Shown: in pieces, positions 1 through 7,964 of the stretch
How positions within the stretch are numbered: position 1 is the stretch's first letter
Layout of the letters: each line of letters opens with the position of its first letter
Source of the DNA: Candidatus Fermentibacter sp.
GTDB lineage: Bacteria; Fermentibacterota; Fermentibacteria; Fermentibacterales; Fermentibacteraceae
Reading direction: 5' to 3'
Assembly: GCA_030373045.1 (NCBI GenBank)
Contig: JAUCPW010000025.1
Span: 1-64,000 of the forward strand
DNA: 64,000 nucleotides
Translations under genes and position numbers: made by a program
Notes under the pieces: model-generated
The model's input: only the letters and a program-made list of their open reading frames with translations
Database searches by the model: none
What the model was told of the DNA's origin: nothing

Positions 1-10
1 ACACAGCGCT

Positions 11-44
11 GTCTCGTGGGCTCGGAGATGTGTATAAGAGACAG
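11..44 (+). other. Nextera transposase adapter (assembly artefact)
   Basis: Bases 11-44 match the Illumina Nextera read-2 adapter, and bases 26-44 are the Tn5 mosaic end AGATGTGTATAAGAGACAG. This is residual library sequence, not genome. The ten bases before it are probably also artefactual. Native sequence starts at about base 45. Confidence 0.97.
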
Positions 45-87
45 GGCACGAACTCTCGACGTGAGGCGCCTGTCCGGCCCCTCCGCC

Positions 88-297
88 TCAGGAATGTGAC
101 TTCTTCGCCATCGCGTTTCCTATGAGCATCAGGACGATGCCGGCCACGAGTATGGCGCCGGCGCCGACATAGTTGTCGGGCAGGGCGATGCCTGCGTACT
201 CCCACGAACCGGGGGTGAAGGCGCCGTACATGCTCACGGCACCGGCCACGATCCCGGCCCAGCCGAGCCACTTCAGAATCTGAGCGATGGTATCCAC
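88..297 (-). CDS. Small two-helix membrane protein, unknown function
   Basis: This 69-residue protein has two hydrophobic segments, at about residues 8-28 and 43-61, separated by a short loop, and a lysine-rich end (AKKSHS). It starts at GTG with a strong Shine-Dalgarno sequence, AAGGAGGGG, about 6 bases upstream. No catalytic motif is visible and I do not recognise the family. It is the last gene before the adapter, so its downstream neighbour is unknown. An inverted repeat (62-68 with 84-90) overlaps the stop codon. Confidence 0.75.
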   Translation of the reverse strand: MDTIAQILKWLGWAGIVAGAVSMYGAFTPGSWEYAGIALPDNYVGAGAILVAGIVLMLIGNAMAKKSHS

Positions 298-389
298 TGT
301 CGACCCCTCCTTCTGGATGAACCCCGGCGGACTATACAGCAGGGTATGCCGGTGTGCAAAGCCGGAGGGACGACGTCGAACAGGGGACT

Positions 390-445
390 GGCCGGGTGCG
401 GAGATGCGATACGGGGGCGGACGCCGTCCGCCCCCGCACCCGGCC
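390..445 (-). terminator. Nested hairpins downstream of argR
   Basis: Two perfect 11-bp stems share bases: an outer stem (390-400 with 435-445) and an inner stem (412-422 with 426-436, loop GCC). They overlap by two bases, so they are partly exclusive alternatives. They lie just past the argR stop codon on the minus strand. No U-run follows, so simple rho-independent termination is uncertain. Confidence 0.5.
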
Positions 446-453
446 GCGATGTC

Positions 454-924
454 CTAGAACCTGTTGCCCAGGACCGGCAGCAGCTTGTTGCGGAGCATGC
501 TGCAGGTTTCCTCGTTCGCGCAGACCGCGAGGATGGTGTCGTCGCCCGCGACCGTACCTATCACGTCCTGGAAGCCATACTGGTCGAAGGCGTTGGCGAC
601 CCCTGCCGCCGCGCCGGGGGTGGTCTTGATGAGCATGAGGTTGCCGCACATGTTGACGGTCTCGACGTTGTCGCGGAAGGCTATCTCCAGCCGCCTGCGG
701 ATGTCGGCCGTGTTGCTCTCGGAGATGACCTGGTAGCGGTGCACGCCCGGGCGGACCGAGACCCTTGCCGCGCCGAGCTCGAGCAGGTCGCGGGAGACGG
801 TGGCCTGTGTGACCTTGAATCCCTTCTCCTTGAGATGGTTGGTGATCTCGATCTGGTCTCCGACCTCGGTATCGTTCAGGAGCTTCCTGAGTGCATCGAG
901 CCTGTCGGCCTTGGACCTTCTCAT
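454..924 (-). CDS. argR: Arginine repressor ArgR
   Basis: This is a 156-residue ArgR, the usual family length. The N-terminal winged helix-turn-helix includes VTQATVSRDL (residues 38-47), which reads DNA. The C-terminal oligomerisation and arginine-binding domain carries GTVAGDDTIL (123-132), with the paired Asp residues that contact L-arginine. The protein should act as an arginine-responsive regulator of arginine metabolism. The ATG is preceded by GAGGAGGAATC. It overlaps the stop codon of an upstream 100-codon reading frame (ATGA), suggesting translational coupling. No arginine biosynthesis gene lies nearby. Confidence 0.95.
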   Translation of the reverse strand: MRRSKADRLDALRKLLNDTEVGDQIEITNHLKEKGFKVTQATVSRDLLELGAARVSVRPGVHRYQVISESNTADIRRRLEIAFRDNVETVNMCGNLMLIKTTPGAAAGVANAFDQYGFQDVIGTVAGDDTILAVCANEETCSMLRNKLLPVLGNRF

Positions 925-1223
925 GATTCCTCCTCGAATGGGTTGACGGGAATTTCACAAGCAAACAGGGCATTATCCACGGTGGAACCTTGCATGCAGA
1001 GACGGGTCAGGCGCTGGAAACGGGAATCGTTATCCGTTTCACGATTCGGAAGGCGCGTCATGTCCGGCAATGGTGCCGACTCGCCTGCAGCGCGTTCCGC
1101 GTCAGGACCTTGCAGGTCATCGAGGATCAGGCCATTCCTGTCATCCAATAACGAAAGATGGCTGCCGATCTCTCTCGCCTCCACCATTCCACCGGGCCTT
1201 CCGGGTCGGGAACGGTTCTTCAC
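921..1223 (-). CDS. Possible small protein upstream of argR
   Basis: This 100-residue frame begins at GTG with AGGAGG 11 bases upstream, and its TGA overlaps the argR ATG. That arrangement suggests a coupled leader gene. The polar, low-hydrophobicity product has no recognisable domain and could be spurious. An alternative reading of the same ribosome site is the mini-frame ATG-GAG-TGA that sits between AGGAGG and the GTG. A 7-bp inverted repeat (GAATCGT, 10-base gap, ACGATTC; 1024-1047) lies inside it and could be an operator. Confidence 0.35.
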   Translation of the reverse strand: MKNRSRPGRPGGMVEAREIGSHLSLLDDRNGLILDDLQGPDAERAAGESAPLPDMTRLPNRETDNDSRFQRLTRLCMQGSTVDNALFACEIPVNPFEEES

Positions 1224-1230
1224 TCCATTT

Positions 1231-1330
1231 TATGCCTCCTAAAATACAGCAACGGACACCGGGAGTCCATAGGTTATTCCAGTACCTGCAAAAATTGTTG
1301 AGCGTGTGGAAAAATTTGAGCGTTCGCGCA
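1231..1330 (-). promoter_or_regulatory. AT-rich upstream region of the argR unit
   Basis: This is the only AT-rich stretch near argR, lying between the barrel gene and the 100-codon frame. It holds an imperfect direct repeat, AAAAATTGTTGAGCG (1290-1304) and AAAAATTTGAGCG (1310-1322), and the AGGAGG ribosome site. It probably contains the minus-strand promoter, though no convincing -35/-10 pair can be chosen by eye. Confidence 0.3.
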
Positions 1331-1365
1331 GAACGGCTTGTACGTCATGGGAGCCCGGCGGCGGG

Positions 1366-2094
1366 CTACAGGCTCAGACTCCTGGCGATGTAGAATCCCA
1401 GTCTCGGCGAGTCATATCCGGTTCCGGCCGAGAGCAGCCTCGGGCCGGTTGCCGTGCCGTTTCCAGCGAACAGGCCGAAACGGTGGCCCGCGGTGTCCAT
1501 CCTGAGGCCCAGGCACCAGACATCGATGGAATCCGCCTCGAATCCACCGGAACCGTCCTGTGCCGGCCAGTACTCGCCCTGGAGACCGACAGAGGCGGTC
1601 AGGGCGGCGTCGGCCCCGAAGCCGAGGATGGTCCGCTCCTCCCTGGCGTCGTAACCGCCGCAGACCAGGACGGTGGCGAGCCCGCCGAGCCTCGGCGACT
1701 CGGCGGATGCCAGGCCGAGGAAGCCGTCCTCCCTTTCGCCCCCGTCGGTTTCGACCCAGTACCAGTGCCCCGAGACATGCACGGAGGCCGACATCCCCCC
1801 GGTCCGGGCGTTGTAGCCGGCTCCGAGCATGTACTCGCCATGCGAGGATTCATGCGACATGTCGAGCTCCACGCCCCCGGCCATGAAACTCCTGGAGCCG
1901 ATCGAGGTGTTCGCCCCCCGGTCGGTCCCCATGAAATCGTCCAGAGGATCGTCGAAGGCCTCCCCGAGGAACCTGTGCCGGACCTGGATCTCGGATATGC
2001 CGGGGTCGAGGAAGCACGGACCGAAGACTCCGGGCATCCCGGAACCGTATCCCGTGGTCGCCGCCGCAGCCAGAAACAGAATCAAGCCTCCCAT
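1366..2094 (-). CDS. Predicted outer-membrane beta-barrel protein
   Basis: This is a 242-residue exported protein. A short hydrophobic leader (residues 2-15) ends near a signal-peptidase-like site. The rest alternates polar and aromatic residues in strand-like runs rich in Gly, Tyr and Trp and finishes LGFYIARSLSL, a typical barrel end. Stretches such as FLGEAFDDPLDDFMGTDRGA and GLFAGNGTA recall small barrels of the DUF5777 type, though I cannot confirm that family. A transport or structural role in the outer membrane is inferred only. The ATG follows a G-rich sequence that could serve as a weak ribosome site. Confidence 0.65.
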   Translation of the reverse strand: MGGLILFLAAAATTGYGSGMPGVFGPCFLDPGISEIQVRHRFLGEAFDDPLDDFMGTDRGANTSIGSRSFMAGGVELDMSHESSHGEYMLGAGYNARTGGMSASVHVSGHWYWVETDGGEREDGFLGLASAESPRLGGLATVLVCGGYDAREERTILGFGADAALTASVGLQGEYWPAQDGSGGFEADSIDVWCLGLRMDTAGHRFGLFAGNGTATGPRLLSAGTGYDSPRLGFYIARSLSL

Positions 2095-2209
2095 GACGCC
2101 CCCCGCCTGTGCCTGGAAGCCCTCGGCCCGGTCATCCGCGCGGGCCGCCGGAATATACCCGGCCCTCCCCTGTAGAAAGCTAGTGAAAGGCTTTCCATGG
2201 AGGTGTCCG

Positions 2210-3493
2210 ATGTTCCCCTGCCTTGCGATCGTTGCCCTCGCTGCGGCGTCGAGAGTGACCGCGCCGGACTACAACGAAGTGGTCAGCAGCGTAGCCGGGA
2301 TGACCTGGAACTACGAAGTCTGTGACATGGCCTCCGGATTCGGGCTCGACGTGGTCAACGTCACCTGGGAGGACACCGGCAGATACTACGGATCGTGCTG
2401 GGGTCCAAACATCAGCGACCTGACGATACAGGTCCACCACACCGACCCGTACTCCGGCGAGACCGCCCTCACATGCATGCCGGTGATAAGGTATCCCAAC
2501 TTCTACGACCTGTCCGCCGACCTCGATCCCGACGACTTCTTCCTGCTGGTGGGCAACGAGTCCGGCGACGAGCTGGAACCCGTCTCGCTGACCGACTATG
2601 TCGACGATCTGAGGAGCTACCTGCACGACCCCTACTCCTGGAGGGGAGGCAGGTCGAGCCTGCTGGCGGATCGCGACAGCGTCGTCCTCGTGAGCGCGCA
2701 GGCGGTCTTCCTGCCGATCGGGGAGAACGGCACGGCCACGTTCAACCCCGTGCTGTTCAACTACCAGTCCTACGAGGACAACCCTGCCGTGCTGGCCATC
2801 CTCTGCACACGCGAGGGCACCAGCGCAACGATCATCGACAACACGAGGGATCCGGTGCCCGGCGCGTATTCATGGGGCCAGAGGCTGTTCTTCAACGACG
2901 ACGGACAGAGGGCCTGCCTGACCGGCGAGCGGATCTCCGACTTCGACCCCGACGGTTCCGACGACATCTCGGTCAGCGCCTCGGGCGAGGAGGGGCTCAA
3001 CATGGTGCTCCTCATACAGATCCCGCTCAGGCAGAACAGGCCCGCCCAGACCTGGTTCGACGGGGATGTCTGCTATGAATCCTGCGCTCCCTCCGCCTGT
3101 GGCGCCATGAGCCGCGGCTCCGATGTCGAGTCCGCCGTCGTGGGCCACGGCGACCTCGAGGGGCCATTCACCGAGATCGACGGCCTGAGGATCCAGAGGG
3201 ACACCGACTACCCCATCAGGGTCACCGTGCAGTTCTACAAGGCGACCTCCAACGGAGTCGTAACCGAGGACGACATCAGGGAGATAAGGGACCAGATCGG
3301 CAGGGTCTACGAGGACGCATCCTACATCGGCTCGCTCGTCCTGCCCGAACCCGGGAGCTACAGACCCACGGACTGGGACCGCGACCATCCCTCGCGCAGG
3401 CTCACCCGCTACTGGGAGGAGACCCGCCGCCAGCTCCTGCTCGACATCGGCAGGCCCGACCTCATAGAAGGGAACAGCTGGGAGGACGACTAG
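2210..3493 (+). CDS. Secreted protein of unknown function
   Basis: The product is 427 residues. I start it at the ATG preceded by GGAGGTG; the open frame extends further upstream, but that part is antisense to the barrel gene. The N-terminus MFPCLAIVALAAASRVTA looks like a signal peptide. The mature part is acidic and rich in Tyr and Trp, with several Cys residues (for example VCYESCAPSACG) that could form disulfides. A C-terminal region with many charged residues (WDRDHPSRRLTRYWEETRRQLL) may be helical. I recognise no family. It is divergent from the barrel gene and may share its promoter region. Confidence 0.7.
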   Translation: MFPCLAIVALAAASRVTAPDYNEVVSSVAGMTWNYEVCDMASGFGLDVVNVTWEDTGRYYGSCWGPNISDLTIQVHHTDPYSGETALTCMPVIRYPNFYDLSADLDPDDFFLLVGNESGDELEPVSLTDYVDDLRSYLHDPYSWRGGRSSLLADRDSVVLVSAQAVFLPIGENGTATFNPVLFNYQSYEDNPAVLAILCTREGTSATIIDNTRDPVPGAYSWGQRLFFNDDGQRACLTGERISDFDPDGSDDISVSASGEEGLNMVLLIQIPLRQNRPAQTWFDGDVCYESCAPSACGAMSRGSDVESAVVGHGDLEGPFTEIDGLRIQRDTDYPIRVTVQFYKATSNGVVTEDDIREIRDQIGRVYEDASYIGSLVLPEPGSYRPTDWDRDHPSRRLTRYWEETRRQLLLDIGRPDLIEGNSWEDD

Positions 3494-3573
3494 CACCAGC
3501 GGTCAGGGGACGGAATCCACGGCCGGGGCCCCGCGAGGGGCCCCTCCCGCCTGCACGGACCTATAATCGCCCG

Positions 3574-4767
3574 ATGAAGCTGCACGTCTTCCACAACCTG
3601 CCCTCCGGAGGCGGCGCCAGGGCGCTCTCGTCCGTCCTGCCGCACCTCCGGGAGCGGTTCGAGGTCGTGATCCACGCACCTGAGGGATCGGCCCCGGTCT
3701 GCGACGGGACGGCCGGGATCCGGACATGGCCCTTCCCGGAGGGTGCGAGGATCCCGCGCACGGCCCGGCTCCTCGGACCGCTTCCCTACCTGCGCAGGCT
3801 CTCGGCGTTCGATGCGCTCTGCCGGCGAATCGCAGACTCCATCGACGACTCCGGGGCCGACTGCGTCCTGGTGCACAACTCGATGTACGTGGCGGCGCCG
3901 CCGCTGCTCTCCCATCTGCGGACGCCCTCCCTCTACTACTGCTACGAGTTCCCCAGGCACATACACGACGGGGACCTCATCCGAAGATCGGGGAGCAGGG
4001 TCGCCGAGGCCGCCCTCGTTCCGCTGACGCGCAGGGAGGGGCGCATGGACTCGGCTGCAGTGAGCCATGCCGGCTCGGTCGCGACCCTTTCCTCCTACAT
4101 GGCCGGCAGGCTCGCAGGCATCTACGGGGTATCCGCCGGCGTGGTCAGACCGGGCGTGGACTCCGGCTTCTTCAGCCCCGGACCGGTAGCGGGAAACGGC
4201 GGATATGCGGTCTCGGCCGGAGCGCTCTGGCCGTACAAGGGGCACGACCTCGCGATCACGGCGGCTGCCGGGGCGGGCCTGCGCGAGTTCGTAATAGTCG
4301 CCGACAGGGAGTATCCGGGCTTCCGGGAGACGCTCGAGAAGCTGGCGGCCTCCTCGGGCACGCGCCTCCTGATCCTCCGGGGCATAGACGACAGGGAGCT
4401 GCTCTCGATCTACAGGTCGGCCGCGGTGGTGATCTGCTGCCAGAAGTCCGAACCCTACGGGCTGGTGCCCCTCGAGGCCATGGCCTGCGGCAGGCCGGTC
4501 GTGGCAGTGCGGGAGGGCGGCTTCGTCGAGAACATCGAGGACGGGGTCACCGGCATCCTCGTAGAGAGGAGTGTCGAGGCCGTGGCGTCGGCAGTGGCCT
4601 CGGTGACGGCGGACCGGGCTCTCGCGGCCTCTCTGGGATCTGCTGGCAGGGCGTTCGTGGAGGCGCGGAGGACGGTGGATCTCGCTGCCCTCGCCCTTGC
4701 GGATCAGATCGAGGCGGTCATCCGGCGCAGCCGCTCTGCCCGCGCCACCGGCCCGGCTTCCCCCTGA
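3574..4767 (+). CDS. GT4-type glycosyltransferase
   Basis: This 397-residue enzyme has the two-Rossmann GT-B layout. It begins with the acceptor-side glycine-rich segment LPSGGGARAL (about residues 9-18). The donor site carries the retaining GT4 signature SEPYGLVPLEAMACGRP, with the E-x7-E pair at residues 293 and 301. It should transfer a sugar from a nucleotide donor to a growing surface glycan at the cytoplasmic membrane. It opens the glycan locus. Its last 50 bases overlap the convergent GT2 gene. Confidence 0.88.
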   Translation: MKLHVFHNLPSGGGARALSSVLPHLRERFEVVIHAPEGSAPVCDGTAGIRTWPFPEGARIPRTARLLGPLPYLRRLSAFDALCRRIADSIDDSGADCVLVHNSMYVAAPPLLSHLRTPSLYYCYEFPRHIHDGDLIRRSGSRVAEAALVPLTRREGRMDSAAVSHAGSVATLSSYMAGRLAGIYGVSAGVVRPGVDSGFFSPGPVAGNGGYAVSAGALWPYKGHDLAITAAAGAGLREFVIVADREYPGFRETLEKLAASSGTRLLILRGIDDRELLSIYRSAAVVICCQKSEPYGLVPLEAMACGRPVVAVREGGFVENIEDGVTGILVERSVEAVASAVASVTADRALAASLGSAGRAFVEARRTVDLAALALADQIEAVIRRSRSARATGPASP

Positions 4768-5626
4768 CACCGTCCCGCCAGGCCTCCCACAGGACCGGGA
4801 CGAGCCCCGACCGGCCGGAGAGCGGGAAGATGACCGACTTGGCCGCCACCACGGCCGAGGCGTAGAGGTGGAAGACGAGCCTCCCCATCGGGCCGAGCAC
4901 GTCCCTCGCGAGGAGGAAGCGGTTCCTGAACGGGTAGTAGATCGCCACGGGCGATCCGGGGCCCCCGCTGCACGCCGCGACCTCGTGCAGCACCTCCGCG
5001 GAGGGCACGAGGAACACCCTCCCCCCGGCCCGCTTCAGCCTCAGGCAGAACTCCACGTCCTCCCAGTACATGAAGTAGTCGGACCTGAACCCGCCCATCG
5101 CCGCGAACACGCCGGCCCTGACCATCATCGCGCATCCGGTCGCGAAGTCGGTCTCGACCGGGCCGGCAGGCAGGCAGGTCCTGGGAGTGTCGTACCTCTG
5201 ATCTAGCAGCATGCGCGCCGGCATGAACCGGCCTCCGGCGCTCCAGACCCGCGAGGGATCGGCCATGTAGAAGACGGGGGCGGATGCCACGGATGCCTCG
5301 GGATGAGCCTCGAGGAAGTCGGCGAGGATCCGTATGGCCGTGGGCGAGACGACCGCGTCGGTGTTGAGCAGGAAGACGTAGTCTGCCTCTCCTTCTCCCA
5401 GCATGGCGAATGCCCGGTTGTTGCCCTCGGCGAACCCGCTGTTCCGGTCAAGGGCGGCGAACCTGAGCCCGGGCGCTTCGCGCACCCAGGAGGGGGGAGG
5501 GGACGGACTCGCGTTGTCGACCATCAGAGACAGGAGGTCGACACCCTCGGAGGCCGACAGCGAGTCCAGGCAGCGCCTGGCCAGATCCCACTGACCGTAG
5601 TTCACAAGCAAGACCGCGATCTTCAA
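4718..5626 (-). CDS. GT2 family glycosyltransferase (rhamnosyltransferase-like)
   Basis: This is a 302-residue GT-A fold enzyme. Visible elements are VDNASPSP (about 36-43), RNSGFAEGNN (61-70), the metal-binding NTD motif LLNTDAVVS (86-94) and YFMYWEDVEFCLR (184-196), typical of the dTDP-rhamnosyl/GT2 group. A hydrophobic stretch near the C-terminus may associate with the membrane. Its 3' end overlaps the convergent GT4 gene by 50 bases, an unusually long antisense overlap. It is divergent from the epimerase operon. Confidence 0.88.
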   Translation of the reverse strand: MKIAVLLVNYGQWDLARRCLDSLSASEGVDLLSLMVDNASPSPPPSWVREAPGLRFAALDRNSGFAEGNNRAFAMLGEGEADYVFLLNTDAVVSPTAIRILADFLEAHPEASVASAPVFYMADPSRVWSAGGRFMPARMLLDQRYDTPRTCLPAGPVETDFATGCAMMVRAGVFAAMGGFRSDYFMYWEDVEFCLRLKRAGGRVFLVPSAEVLHEVAACSGGPGSPVAIYYPFRNRFLLARDVLGPMGRLVFHLYASAVVAAKSVIFPLSGRSGLVPVLWEAWRDGVRGKPGRWRGQSGCAG

Positions 5627-5748
5627 GAGTTCCGCCTTTCCCGGCTAATATCTCACGCCCCCCGCGCCTGTCCAGCAGTTTCGGGCTATGCCCCCCGCCG
5701 TGCGAGCGCTTATCTTCCACGGGCATTTCACATCAGGAAGGCACCGAT

Positions 5749-6861
5749 TTGAAGAAGGTCCTGATCACCGGCGGAGCCGGCTTCATCGGCTCGCATCTCG
5801 CCGATCTGCTTCTCGAAAGCGGATACTGCGTGAGGGCGCTGGACTGCCTCGACCCCCAGGTGCACGGCCGGGATGCGCGGAGGCCGTCATACCTGGCGGA
5901 CGAGGTCGAACTGGCGATGGGCGACGTGCGCGATGCAGGCGCAGTTTCCTCCGCCCTCGAGGGCTGCTCGCACCTGGTCCACTTCGCGGCCGCCGTGGGA
6001 GTCGGCCAGTCGATGTACGAGATCGCGAGGTACACCTCCGTGAACTCGCTGGGGGCGGCCGTGGTCCTCGAGGCGGTCTCGAAGAGCCGCGGCATCGAGG
6101 GGATGGTGGTGGCCAGCTCGATGTCCATCTACGGCGAGGGGCTGTACCGGTGCCCCGCCTGCGGCGACGCCGAACCCGGGCTGAGGTCGCGCGGCGACAT
6201 GGCGGCCGGGCGGTGGGAACCCCTCTGTCCCGCATGCGGATCCGCCTGCGAGGCCGTTCCGACGCCCGAGACCAAGACGCTGGCCCCGACCTCGGTGTAC
6301 GCGGTCAACAAGAGGGATCACGAGGAGCTCTTCCTGTCGGTCGGGGCGGCCTACGGGATACCCGCCACCGCGCTCAGGTTCTTCAACGTCTACGGCGACA
6401 GGCAGGCCCTCTCCAATCCCTACACCGGGGTCGCCGCGATCTTCGCCTCCAGGCTGCTGAACGGGAACAGGCCCATCGTCTTCGAGGACGGCCTGCAGAG
6501 CAGGGACTTCACCCACGTCAGCGACGTGGCCAGGGCCTGCCTGCTGGCGCTCCGGAAGGCTCCGGGCGGAGCGGTCAACGTGGGCACCGGCCGACCCACG
6601 CCGGTCATCGAGATCGCCCGCATCCTCGACAGGGCCCTGGGCACCGGGCTGGAACCGGAAGTGACCGGGGAGTTCAGGGCGGGAGACATAAGACACTGCT
6701 ACGCTGACGTTTCCAGGGCCTCGCGCGAACTGGGCTTCTCGGCCTCCGTACCTCTCGAGGAGGGCATGGCCGGCCTCGCTTCATGGCTCTCCACGCAGCA
6801 CTCCGTGGACATGTCCGAGAGCGCCGCGCTCGAACTGAGGTCGAGAGGTCTGGCCAGGTGA
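5749..6861 (+). CDS. NAD-dependent sugar 4-epimerase with four-Cys insert (dTDP-rhamnose 4-epimerase-like)
   Basis: This 370-residue extended short-chain dehydrogenase has the NAD loop GGAGFIGS (residues 8-15), the Ser-containing SSMSIYGE (123-130) and the catalytic Y-x3-K, YAVNK (184-188). Between them sits an insert with two CPAC motifs (135-138 and 160-163), probably a structural zinc site. Such inserts are, from memory, typical of dTDP-L-rhamnose 4-epimerases (WbiB-like), so a 6-deoxysugar epimerase is the best guess. UDP-glucose 4-epimerase or another sugar epimerase remains possible. The start is TTG with AGGAAGGC upstream. It begins a five-gene run in which every junction overlaps by 4 bases. 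Confidence 0.88.
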   Translation: MKKVLITGGAGFIGSHLADLLLESGYCVRALDCLDPQVHGRDARRPSYLADEVELAMGDVRDAGAVSSALEGCSHLVHFAAAVGVGQSMYEIARYTSVNSLGAAVVLEAVSKSRGIEGMVVASSMSIYGEGLYRCPACGDAEPGLRSRGDMAAGRWEPLCPACGSACEAVPTPETKTLAPTSVYAVNKRDHEELFLSVGAAYGIPATALRFFNVYGDRQALSNPYTGVAAIFASRLLNGNRPIVFEDGLQSRDFTHVSDVARACLLALRKAPGGAVNVGTGRPTPVIEIARILDRALGTGLEPEVTGEFRAGDIRHCYADVSRASRELGFSASVPLEEGMAGLASWLSTQHSVDMSESAALELRSRGLAR

Positions 6862-7964
6862 AGAGGATCCTGCTCGACGGACGGGCGCTGCAACCCGGGA
6901 TCGACGGGATCGGGCGCTTCGTGATCTCCGTTTCGGGCAGGCTCCGGTCCCTGAGGCCGAACTGGGATCTCACGCTGCTGGTCTCCCCGGGTTCGGCCCG
7001 GCATTTCGAGAACAGGGACGGCCTGCGCGTGATCGAGTCCCGGGTCGCCAGATTCCGGCCCCGGGAGAAGCGCTGCCTGTCACAGCTCGTCCGTGGGATC
7101 GCACCCGATGCCTGCCTCAACTTCTCCTTCACGGGCCCTCTCTGGGACGGGCGAAACGGACCGCTCTGCCCCACATCCTTCGTGGTCCACGACACGATGG
7201 TCCTGGAGATGAAGGGGTACTTCGGCGCCGGCCCGATCCAGGACGCCCTCAAGAGGATGCGCTGCAGGAACCTGTTCCGGGTCTCCCTGTCCGGCTCGGC
7301 CGCCCTCGCAGTCCCCACGCGCAGCGTGATGGACGACCTGTGCAGGCTTTATCCCGAGGCGGAGGAGAAGATCACGGTGGTGTACGAGGGCCAGGACCTG
7401 TTCGACCCCGCCGCGCCGGCCGGCCTGCGGGAGGGCGGTTTCCTCCTGTACGTCGGCAATGCGAGGCTCTACAAGAACCTGCCGAGGCTCCTGGCGGCAT
7501 ATGAGAAGGCGTCGGGCGCACCGGACCTCGTCATGGTCGTGAGGCACGACCGGGAGTACCCGGCCTTCGAGCGGGTCCTGCAGCGTTCGGGCGCCCGGGG
7601 GAGGATAAGGGTCCTGAGCGCGGTGCCGGACGAGGAGCTGACCCGGCTCTACCGGTCGTGCACGGCCTTCGTCTCGCCCTCCGTCCGTGAGGGGTTCGGC
7701 CTGCCCGTGCTCGAGGCGATGGCCGCCGGCTGCCCGGTGATCGCCAGCCGGGGAACGGCTCTGGAGGAGGTGGCCGGAGACGGCGCACTCCTGGTCGATC
7801 CGACCGATGTGGACGCCATGGCGGGAGCCATCACGGAGATCTGCGGAAACCCCGGCATGAGGGCCGAGCTGTCGGCCAGGGCATCCTCCCGCGCCGCCCT
7901 GTTCGGCTGGGACTCCACGGCTGGGAGGATCGCGGAGATGATAGAAGGAACGATGAAGCCATGA
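6858..7964 (+). CDS. GT4-type glycosyltransferase
   Basis: The 368-residue product starts at a GTG that overlaps the epimerase stop (GTGA). The N-terminal LDGRALQPGIDGIGRF is the glycine-rich acceptor-side motif common in mannosyltransferase-like GT4 enzymes. The donor domain contains VGNARLYKNLPRLL and SVREGFGLPVLEAMAAGCPV, with the E-x7-E pair. It probably adds one residue to the same surface glycan as its neighbours. It overlaps the radical SAM gene by 4 bases (ATGA). Confidence 0.9.
   Translation: MKRILLDGRALQPGIDGIGRFVISVSGRLRSLRPNWDLTLLVSPGSARHFENRDGLRVIESRVARFRPREKRCLSQLVRGIAPDACLNFSFTGPLWDGRNGPLCPTSFVVHDTMVLEMKGYFGAGPIQDALKRMRCRNLFRVSLSGSAALAVPTRSVMDDLCRLYPEAEEKITVVYEGQDLFDPAAPAGLREGGFLLYVGNARLYKNLPRLLAAYEKASGAPDLVMVVRHDREYPAFERVLQRSGARGRIRVLSAVPDEELTRLYRSCTAFVSPSVREGFGLPVLEAMAAGCPVIASRGTALEEVAGDGALLVDPTDVDAMAGAITEICGNPGMRAELSARASSRAALFGWDSTAGRIAEMIEGTMKP

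Noticed and set aside
332-1393. Plus-strand frames opposite argR
   Set aside because: They are shadows: arginine-rich, repetitive translations of the argR complement.
1829-2209. Upstream extension of the secreted protein frame
   Set aside because: It is antisense to the barrel gene; a good ribosome site marks 2210 as the start.
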